Below, piece after piece: positions 22,036 to 26,777 of a stretch of 26,777 nt of DNA. The notes beneath the pieces were generated by a model, which was not told where the DNA came from, did not search any database, and was given only the letters and a program-made list of their open reading frames with translations. The stretch is from positions 1 to 26,777 of IMG/VR virus record IMGVR_UViG_3300042460_000140. One strand, 5' to 3'. Each line of letters starts with the position of its first letter. Positions within the stretch are counted from its first letter, which is position 1. The position numbers and the translations under genes were made by a program. The DNA is from a virus.

Positions 22036-22735
22036 AAGTTGATGGTGCGTTGTGTGACTCAATGCGTGACCGCATGACTTGCGCTCGCGCTTCCTTGGTT
22101 GGTGGCAGGTAGTTCCCCTTCGCCCAGTTCTTGTCAATGCCGACGTTGCGGCCAATGTTGGTCGAGTCGGCGCTTGCAAACGGGAGCCGCGTAAACACTT
22201 TGGGGTTCAGCATTCGAAGACCGTGCATTTTGACCAACGGGCGCCCTTGCTGGTCACAGACCACGCGCATTGCTTGATCAATTCGCGCCCACCACGCGTC
22301 GTTTCCTACTGTGGCGTATTGCCCGCTGCTACCAAGGCAAACCCGTAAGTAGGTTGCGGCCATTCGCTCTAGCCTATCTAATGATTCGTGCATGTGCCAC
22401 ACCGGCGCGCCAAAAGCGGCGCCCAGCGGCCACTCGTCCAACAGCGCGTCATTGGCATCCTCATCGCCGTCAATAACGTCCGGGATGACAGCGAAGTCAC
22501 AAGACGGGATGCGTCTGCACGACTCGGCCCACTCATAGAACGGGCGCCAGTCGGTAACGGGTCGGCCAGCTTTCCACGCGGAAAAAGCGCCGTTGTCAAC
22601 CGCAAATGATTGGCACACTTCTACAGCTATGCCTAGTTGGTCTGAATGGGCAAAACTAACAAACGCGTGTCCTGCATCAACAGCTTTTGCCGCAGCAGTT
22701 GCTGGCGTTATGGGTAGCCCGTGGTAATGAATCAT
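22016..22735 (-). CDS. dpdA: DpdA-like 7-deazaguanine DNA transglycosylase
   Basis: A 239-residue protein with a tRNA-guanine-transglycosylase-like series of motifs along a probable TIM barrel. FAVDNGAFSAW (44-54, Asp47) stands for the TGT DSGGF motif. CDFAVIPDVIDGD (79-91) carries the substrate-binding aspartate. PVWHMHE follows, then VCLGSSG (132-138) in place of the GGLAVGE loop and VKMHGLRMLNP (168-178). PFASADSTNIGRN (185-197) has Asp190 where TGT has its nucleophile, followed by an RN as in TGT. DpdA proteins swap guanine in DNA for 7-deazaguanines. The neighbouring transporter supports this. ATG 22735 overlaps the stop of the helicase remnant (ATGA). No TGT zinc-binding domain is visible, as expected for DpdA. 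Activity is inferred from the family. Confidence 0.76.
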   Translation of the reverse strand: MIHYHGLPITPATAAAKAVDAGHAFVSFAHSDQLGIAVEVCQSFAVDNGAFSAWKAGRPVTDWRPFYEWAESCRRIPSCDFAVIPDVIDGDEDANDALLDEWPLGAAFGAPVWHMHESLDRLERMAATYLRVCLGSSGQYATVGNDAWWARIDQAMRVVCDQQGRPLVKMHGLRMLNPKVFTRLPFASADSTNIGRNVGIDKNWAKGNYLPPTKEARAQVMRSRIESHNAPSTYEHIQG

Positions 22736-22797
22736 TTTTTAGATTCCAACTCAAACAGGAAGTCAACTGCCTGTTCTTGGTAGGGTCGTAAATTCAT
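22732..22797 (-). pseudogene. Helicase 5'-end remnant, now a leader peptide into dpdA
   Basis: An open frame of 21 codons reading MNLRPYQEQAVDFLFELESKK. Its first 14 residues are identical to the start of the SNF2 helicase encoded at 20046-21326, after which it diverges and stops. It keeps a helicase-like ribosome binding site (AAGGA eight bases upstream of ATG 22797) and its TGA overlaps the dpdA ATG (ATGA). Codons 2, 3, 4 and 6 differ synonymously from the intact copy. In another frame the same DNA encodes the C-terminal RTGS of the VRR-NUC protein, explaining why it has survived. It is best read as the left-over start of an ancestral helicase, now serving to couple translation into dpdA. 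Confidence 0.85.
22755..22779. repeat. Direct repeat copy A: helicase 5' remnant
   Basis: A 25-bp segment identical to 21284-21308. It lies in the overlap region of the VRR-NUC end and the helicase remnant. With copy B it brackets the modification cassette as an apparent insertion footprint. Confidence 0.9.
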
Positions 22798-23038
22798 CTA
22801 CTTGTTCCTTTGTCCACAGCACACAGTACCGTTGGTTCAGCCGCGCCATGTCGGCGGCAAAGACTTTCTGTAGCGCGGACAGCCGACCGCCGACGGTCTT
22901 AACTTCCACGAACCACACCACGCCGCCGGGCAGCACCACGATGCGGTCAGCTACGCCGCCGTGGCCGCGCCACTTGTAGGCTATGCCGCCGAGTGCTTTG
23001 ACGCGCTTGACAAGGTAGGCTTCAATGTGTTTTTCCAT
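22763..23038 (-). CDS. VRR-NUC domain nuclease
   Basis: A 91-residue stand-alone VRR-NUC protein, a PD-(D/E)XK-type nuclease usually linked with Holliday-junction or flap processing in phages. Motifs: MEKHIEAYLVKRVKALGGIAYKW, GVADRIV (Asp31), PGGVVWFVEVKT (Glu45, Lys47), then GGRLSALQKVFA (Gln57). It is full-length for the family. It is the first gene of the leftward operon, 10 bp from a possible -10 element and without an obvious ribosome binding site. Its last 35 bp overlap the helicase 5' remnant, which suggests that in an ancestor VRR-NUC and helicase genes overlapped directly. Partner function with the helicase is inferred. Confidence 0.9.
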   Translation of the reverse strand: MEKHIEAYLVKRVKALGGIAYKWRGHGGVADRIVVLPGGVVWFVEVKTVGGRLSALQKVFAADMARLNQRYCVLWTKEQVDEFTTLPRTGS

Positions 23039-23047
23039 GTATTGAAC

Positions 23048-23075
23048 TTTATCACAGAAAAAAAGTTTTGCACAA
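23048..23075 (-). promoter_or_regulatory. Possible leftward promoter for the VRR-NUC operon
   Basis: On the minus strand, TTGTGC at 23075-23070 and GATAAA at 23053-23048 are separated by 16 bases, a weak sigma70-like pair. Transcription would start only a few bases before the VRR-NUC ATG, in line with its missing ribosome binding site. The -35 overlaps the palindrome at 23070-23089. Weak evidence. Confidence 0.3.
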
Positions 23076-23095
23076 AATTATTTTTGTGCTACTAT
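23068..23095 (+). promoter_or_regulatory. Rightward early promoter (sigma70-like)
   Basis: TTGCAC (23068-23073) and TACTAT (23090-23095) with a 16-base spacer, in a local A/T-rich stretch. It stands in the only clear intergenic region between divergent gene blocks, upstream of the rightward replication genes. It is a fair match to sigma70 consensus and the best promoter seen in the window. Confidence 0.6.
23070..23089. promoter_or_regulatory. Perfect 8-bp-arm palindrome over the promoter, likely operator
   Basis: GCACAAAA, four bases (TTAT), then TTTTGTGC: perfect inverted repeat covering the -35 and the spacer of the rightward promoter and also the -35 of the possible leftward one. This is the usual geometry of a dimeric repressor or activator site. 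No repressor gene is visible in the window. Confidence 0.6.
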
Positions 23096-23133
23096 TCGTT
23101 CACCCAATCCGGGTAACAACGAAAGTAGAGTCC

Positions 23134-23424
23134 ATGAAAACAGCTATTAAGATGTATGTGTACTTCTCAAAGTACTCATTTGACAAGGTGGGGACGTTTG
23201 CCGCCTACAGTTTTCGCACACCAGACACGGCTAACCTGACCTTGGTTTGCGAACAAGACATTGAGTTCGACGTGCCCGAAAACTACGACCCCACCGCCCA
23301 GAAGATCGCCGCGCTGCAAGCCCAAAAAGCAAAGGTGCAAGAAGACTTCGACAAGTCCGTGTTCCAAATCAACGAACTCATCAGCAAACTGCAAGCCTTG
23401 GAGTACACCAGTGAACCACAGTAA
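23134..23424 (+). CDS. Small early protein of unknown function
   Basis: A 96-residue protein, MKTAIKMYVYFSKYSFDKVGTFAAYSFRTPDTANLTLVCEQDIEFDVPENYDPTAQKIAALQAQKAKVQEDFDKSVFQINELISKLQALEY. The first half is beta-prone; the second is a charged coiled coil beginning near residue 55. I do not recognise a defined family. ATG 23134 lies downstream of the promoter and palindrome; an in-frame upstream start at 23068 would place coding sequence over the promoter and is rejected. The 3' end overlaps the nuclease start by 14 bp. By position it may assist the RecB-like nuclease or replication. Confidence 0.75.
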   Translation: MKTAIKMYVYFSKYSFDKVGTFAAYSFRTPDTANLTLVCEQDIEFDVPENYDPTAQKIAALQAQKAKVQEDFDKSVFQINELISKLQALEYTSEPQ

Positions 23425-24535
23425 GATCGTCGGCGGCTCGACCGCCAAGCGCGTGATAGCCTGCCCCGGCAGTGTGGCCCTAGTGGCGCAGATGCCGCCG
23501 CAGGTGGAGAACAAGTACATGGCCGAGGGTACGGCCCTGCACTCAGCCATCGACTACCTGGTCAACGACGGTGACGCCAGCCCCTACAGCCTGCTCGACA
23601 AGAACTTCAACGGTGTGGCGCTGAGCGAAGACCATTGCGAGAAGCTGAAGTCGGCACTGGCGCTGCTGAACGAAGTTGACCCTGCGGAGGAGATGAACTT
23701 CGCCACAGAGACGCGCGTCGGCTTTGGCGACTTGCTGCCGGGCGTGTTCGGCTCGACCGACCTGATTGGCCGCATAGGCAACCGGGCCATCGTGCTGGAC
23801 TGGAAGTTTGGCGACGGTGTGATCGTGGACGCCGAGGAGAACGCGCAGCTTATGTTCTACGCTGCTGCCGCCATGCGGACGCAAGAGTCGGCATGGGCGT
23901 TTGATGGCGCCACTGAGGTGGAGTGCGTCATCATCCAGCCGCCGATGGTGCGGCGTTGGGTGACCACACCCGAGCGCATCAGGCAGTTCGAGCGTGAGCT
24001 GGTGCAGGCCGTCAAGCAGTCGGCCCTGCCTGACGCGCAGCTAATGGTGGGCGACCACTGCCGGTTCTGCCCAGCCAAGCCCATCTGCCCAAATATGACC
24101 GGCGCCGTTGACCGGGCTATCGCCGTCAAGATAGACAAGCTCGACAAGAACTTGATCAGCGACTACCTCAAGAACGCCGACCTGCTGGAGACGTGGATAT
24201 CCAGCCTGCGCGAGCTGGCGCTGTCCATGATGGAGTCGGGTGCTAAACTGCCAGATTACAAACTGGTCGCCAAACGCGCGATCAGACAGTGGACCGACGA
24301 GGACAAGGCCAAGGTAGCCTTGTTCGCGTTGGGCCTTGAAGAATCTGAAGTGATGGAGACATCTATCATGTCGCCAGCGAAGGTTGAGAAGGTGCTGAAA
24401 AAGCGCAAGCTCGCCCTGCCTGTCGATGTGGTCGTCGCCATCAGTTCGGGTAACACCTTGGCAAGCGAGGATGACCCTCGCCCCGAGGTGCTTTTGCTGG
24501 GCAAACAACTTGCCCGTCTCTCTAAACTAGTCTAA
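23411..24535 (+). CDS. DUF2800-type Cas4/RecB-like PD-(D/E)XK nuclease
   Basis: A 374-residue nuclease with RecB/Cas4 family landmarks: KRVIACPGS (Cys18), AEGTALHSAIDYL (His44), GVFGSTDLIG (Asp117), VLDWKFGDG (Asp130, Lys132), ENAQLMFYA (Gln146), and a C-terminal DHCRFCPAKPICP (Cys217, Cys220, Cys226). The three C-terminal cysteines with the early Cys18 would bind a [4Fe-4S] cluster as in Cas4 and AddB. Phage proteins of this type act as 5'-3' exonucleases in recombination or replication. GTG 23411 is chosen for its TTGGAG site and the small overlap with the previous gene; the frame is open to 23261 but that part reads as a shadow. The next gene is a likely ssDNA-binding protein. A strong family call. 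Confidence 0.9.
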   Translation: MNHSKIVGGSTAKRVIACPGSVALVAQMPPQVENKYMAEGTALHSAIDYLVNDGDASPYSLLDKNFNGVALSEDHCEKLKSALALLNEVDPAEEMNFATETRVGFGDLLPGVFGSTDLIGRIGNRAIVLDWKFGDGVIVDAEENAQLMFYAAAAMRTQESAWAFDGATEVECVIIQPPMVRRWVTTPERIRQFERELVQAVKQSALPDAQLMVGDHCRFCPAKPICPNMTGAVDRAIAVKIDKLDKNLISDYLKNADLLETWISSLRELALSMMESGAKLPDYKLVAKRAIRQWTDEDKAKVALFALGLEESEVMETSIMSPAKVEKVLKKRKLALPVDVVVAISSGNTLASEDDPRPEVLLLGKQLARLSKLV

Positions 24536-24544
24536 AGGAAAATC

Positions 24545-25159
24545 GTGAGTAATATTTCAGTGTTCTCCAAAGCTGGTCTGCCAGCTATCAGTACCTTATC
24601 CTCCGCTCTTAAAAGCATGGCCGTTTCGGCGTCCGGTGCTGTCATCCTCAAGATGGACAAGACCGGCCATTGGGTGTTTGGTGCCGACCAGACCGAGGTC
24701 GAGGATGACTCGACTTGGGCCGTCAACCCCTTCTCTTTCGTCCACGGCTTCATCGCCTGGGGCGACGGTGAGGTGTTGGGCGAGAAGATGGTAGCGGTCA
24801 GCCAGCCGCTGCCAGAGATTGAAGATGCGCCGCCATCAGCCAAGCGTGGCTGGGAGCAGCAGATTGGCATGAGCCTGAAGTGCGTGTCGGGCGACGATAA
24901 GGGTATGGAAGTGCGCTACACCACCACCTCGGTGGGCGGTAAGCGTGGCGTCCAGGCTATCGCCGCTGCGCTGGCCGAGCAGGTCGATGTAGATCAGACT
25001 AAGCCAGTTGCTGTCGTGAAGTTGAAGAAGGATCACTACCAGCACAAGTCCTACGGCAAGATTTACACCCCGGTGTTTGAGATTGTCGAGTGGATAAGTA
25101 TGGAGGGTGAACCCGAGGTGGAGGCGCCTGCTGGCCGTCGCCGTCGCGTAGCAGCTTAG
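24545..25159 (+). CDS. Probable ssDNA-binding protein (DUF2815-like position)
   Basis: A 204-residue protein. Central WAVNPFSFVHGFIAWGDGEVLGEKMV and GWEQQIGMSLKCVSGDDKGMEVRYTTTSVGGKRGVQAIAAALAEQV, then VAVVKLKKDHYQHKSYGKIYTPVFEIVEW, look like an OB-type, beta-rich fold; the C-terminus is basic (GRRRRVAA) instead of the usual acidic SSB tail. Proteins of this type follow DUF2800 nucleases and precede DNA polymerases in many phages, consistent with coating ssDNA during replication and recombination. The start is a GTG at 24545 with AAAGGAA upstream. Function is inferred from position and predicted fold; no defining residues can be pointed to. Confidence 0.65.
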   Translation: MSNISVFSKAGLPAISTLSSALKSMAVSASGAVILKMDKTGHWVFGADQTEVEDDSTWAVNPFSFVHGFIAWGDGEVLGEKMVAVSQPLPEIEDAPPSAKRGWEQQIGMSLKCVSGDDKGMEVRYTTTSVGGKRGVQAIAAALAEQVDVDQTKPVAVVKLKKDHYQHKSYGKIYTPVFEIVEWISMEGEPEVEAPAGRRRRVAA

Positions 25160-25164
25160 TTTTT

Positions 25165-25187
25165 GAAGCCCCGTGACAGGGGGCTTT
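25165..25187. promoter_or_regulatory. Hairpin upstream of the DNA polymerase gene
   Basis: AAGCCCC (25166-25172), a seven-base loop and GGGGCTT (25180-25186) form a strong stem just before the polymerase ATG at 25193. The G-run that could pair with 16S rRNA lies inside the 3' arm, so the stem may mask ribosome binding. The following sequence lacks a T-run, so it is not a clear terminator. Confidence 0.55.
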
Positions 25188-25192
25188 GAAAA

Positions 25193-26777
25193 ATGATCTG
25201 GCTCGACTTTGAAACACGCTCTGCCTGCGACCTAAAAAGTCGCGGCGTCTACAACTACGCGCAAGACCTCACGACCGAGGTGCTGTGTATGTCCTACGCC
25301 GTCGATGACGGCGAGGTGCTGACCTGGCTCCCCGGCCAGCCACTGCCCGACCTGACCGGCCACCGCATCATGGCGCACAACGCTGCCTTTGAGCGGCTGA
25401 TCTGCTGGTACGTCTTGCAGGTCAACATCCCGCTAGAGCAGTTCTACTGCACCGCAGCACAGGCCCGTGCCAATTGTGCGCCAGGGTCGCTGGAGGACGT
25501 GGGCCGGTTCATGGGTGCGTCCATGAAGAAGGACCACCGAGGCGCTGCCCTCATCCGCAAGATGTGCGTCCCGCCCTTCCAAGAGTCGGCTGAGCTGACC
25601 GCCGAGATGGTGGCCTATTGTGAGCAGGATGTCCGGGCCATGAGGGCCATCAGCCAGGCCATGCGCCCACTGTCCGAGGAGGAGCTACTGGACTACCATG
25701 TCAACGAGCGCATCAACGACCGTGGCGTCCTGGTCGATGTGCCGCTCTGCCGTGCAGCCGTGTCCTACGCCGCCACAGAGGCCGCTGAGATTGCCCAGAT
25801 TGTCAAGGAGGTGTCAGAGGGTGAGCTGACCTCGGTACGCTCACCTAAGATGCGCCAGTGGGTCTGGGACAGAGTTGGCCCCGAGGCCCGTGCGCTGATG
25901 CAGAAGGACGATAAGGTCAGCATCGACAAGACCGTCCGCGCCAACCTTCTTAACTGTGATGGAGTACCACCTGATGTCCAAGAAATCATCCAGTGCGCCG
26001 ACGACCTGTGGGCCTCATCAGTCGCCAAGTTCGCCCGACTCGCGCAGCTTGCAGATGAGGAGGACAGTCGAGTTAGGGGTGCTTTTGTTTTCGCTGGAGG
26101 CTCAGCTACTGGCCGCGCATCTAGCTATGGGGCGCAGGTCCATAACTTCACACGCAAGTGCGCCAAAGCACCCGAGGATGTCCGGGCTGCAATGTGCCGG
26201 GGTCACGCCATCGTCCCCAAGTTCGGCAAACGAGTTACCGATGTCCTCCGGGGGATGCTACGGCCTGCACTGATACCAGCCAAGGGTAAACACCTAGTTG
26301 TTGCCGACTGGTCATCCATCGAAGCTAGGGTAAACCCTTGGTTGTCTGGGACGGGCCAGGCCAAGTTGGACATTTTCGAGTCGGGCCTTGACCCCTACAT
26401 CGTCAATGCCGCCGGTACTTTCCAGCGCACCTATGACGACATCAAGGCCGACTACGACCGAGACGGCGAGTCCGCCCAGCGTCAGATCGGCAAGGTGCAG
26501 GAGCTGGCCTGCGGGTTCGCGGGTGGCGTGGGCGCCTTCGCGTCGATGGCCAGAATCTACAGTGTGCGCCTGTCCGAGGCCGACTCCAAGCGCATGGTGG
26601 ACGCCTGGCGCCGCAACAATCAGTGGGCCGTCGGCTTCTGGTCGCAGCTCGAGCAGCAGTACACCAGGGCCATGCGAAATAAAAATAATGAGTTTGCTGC
26701 CGGGCGGGTTACCTACCTGTTCGACGGTCTGCATCTCTGGTACGCTCTACCTTCAGGCCGGGTGCTTTGCTACCCGT
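25193..26777 (+). CDS. Family A DNA polymerase with 3'-5' exonuclease, 3'-truncated
   Basis: The frame is open from ATG 25193 to the right edge (528 codons seen), so the C-terminus is missing. A proofreading domain comes first: MIWLDFETRS (Asp5, Glu7), AHNAAFE (61-67), and YCEQDV (142-147, Asp146). The polymerase part has SATGRASSYGAQVHNFTR, motif A VVADWSSIEAR (Asp372), and motif B RQIGKVQELACGFAGG (Arg430, Lys434). The final motif C (HDE) would be outside the window. This is the replicative polymerase of the phage. It follows the nuclease and ssDNA-binding genes; no primase is seen here. No frameshift is seen. The G-run hairpin just upstream may limit its translation. Confidence 0.95.
   Translation, partial: MIWLDFETRSACDLKSRGVYNYAQDLTTEVLCMSYAVDDGEVLTWLPGQPLPDLTGHRIMAHNAAFERLICWYVLQVNIPLEQFYCTAAQARANCAPGSLEDVGRFMGASMKKDHRGAALIRKMCVPPFQESAELTAEMVAYCEQDVRAMRAISQAMRPLSEEELLDYHVNERINDRGVLVDVPLCRAAVSYAATEAAEIAQIVKEVSEGELTSVRSPKMRQWVWDRVGPEARALMQKDDKVSIDKTVRANLLNCDGVPPDVQEIIQCADDLWASSVAKFARLAQLADEEDSRVRGAFVFAGGSATGRASSYGAQVHNFTRKCAKAPEDVRAAMCRGHAIVPKFGKRVTDVLRGMLRPALIPAKGKHLVVADWSSIEARVNPWLSGTGQAKLDIFESGLDPYIVNAAGTFQRTYDDIKADYDRDGESAQRQIGKVQELACGFAGGVGAFASMARIYSVRLSEADSKRMVDAWRRNNQWAVGFWSQLEQQYTRAMRNKNNEFAAGRVTYLFDGLHLWYALPSGRVLCYP

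Noticed and set aside
22036-22179. Longer N-terminus of the small T-fold-like protein
   Set aside because: The added residues are basic and low complexity and lie wholly within the DpdA-like gene; the conserved-looking protein begins at ATG 22035.
23068-23133. Upstream extension of the small early protein to a start at 23068
   Set aside because: It would run through the promoter and palindrome, with no ribosome binding site; ATG 23134 is more likely.
23261-23410. Longer N-terminus of the DUF2800-like nuclease
   Set aside because: The extra 50 residues are Pro/Ser/Lys-rich and are a frame shadow of the preceding gene; GTG 23411 has a proper ribosome binding site and begins the conserved part.
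25160-25192. Hairpin considered as an intrinsic terminator
   Set aside because: There is no T-run after the stem, and the polymerase gene starts immediately downstream on the same strand.
1-26777. tRNA genes, integrase, attachment site, IS elements
   Set aside because: No cloverleaf-like segment, recombinase gene or transposase was seen, and there is almost no non-coding space to hold them. Faint tRNA matches cannot be excluded without a dedicated scan.

Overview
This window is a contiguous piece of a double-stranded DNA tailed bacteriophage. Every base is coding or within a few bases of a gene, and genes are chained by ATGA/TGATG stop-start overlaps. Recognisable products are a scaffold, an SU10-type major capsid protein, an SU10-type head adaptor, a P22 gp10-like nozzle, an S74-chaperoned tail fibre and a run of Ala/Gln/Gly-rich ejection-type proteins. 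No tail-tube, tape-measure or baseplate genes are seen. Together these point to a short-tailed (podovirus-like) phage. A 3TM-type holin and an M15 peptidase endolysin suggest a Gram-negative host; the host genus cannot be read from the sequence. Portal and terminase are absent and presumably lie left of base 1. The DNA polymerase gene runs off the right edge.

Layout. (1) 1-6362, plus strand: scaffold (5'-truncated), major capsid protein, a small head protein, a glycosyltransferase, head adaptor, small virion proteins, a glycine-rich repeat protein and the tail fibre. (2) 6365-9004, plus: lysis block with five small membrane proteins in a row (one a 3TM holin), two small basic proteins and an M15 peptidase. 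(3) 9014-17319, plus: tail nozzle, a GNAT-like protein, a DUF4214-like repeat protein, three large ejection-type proteins and a small terminal protein. (4) 17299-23038, minus: one gapless chain of 18 genes plus one gene remnant. It starts with a VRR-NUC nuclease, passes through a putative DpdA - small T-fold-like protein - YhhQ/VUT transporter cassette and an SNF2 helicase, and ends in a dozen small accessory genes. (5) 23068-26777, plus: a promoter overlapped by a perfect palindrome, a small early protein, a Cas4/RecB-like DUF2800 nuclease, a likely ssDNA-binding protein, and a family A DNA polymerase with a 3'-5' exonuclease (partial).

The most interesting region is 21323-22797. A DpdA-like (tRNA-guanine transglycosylase-fold) protein, a 79-residue protein resembling QueF/T-fold enzymes and a YhhQ-family 7-deazaguanine-precursor transporter form a compact overlapping operon. 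No preQ0 biosynthesis genes are visible. This suggests a scavenging-type DNA hypermodification system: import the precursor, possibly process it, and insert it into phage DNA to resist restriction. The cassette sits exactly between a VRR-NUC gene and an SNF2 helicase gene and is flanked by a direct repeat of the helicase 5' end. The upstream copy survives as a 21-codon helicase remnant that encodes the VRR-NUC C-terminus in another frame and now acts as a coupled leader into dpdA. This looks like the scar of a cassette insertion.
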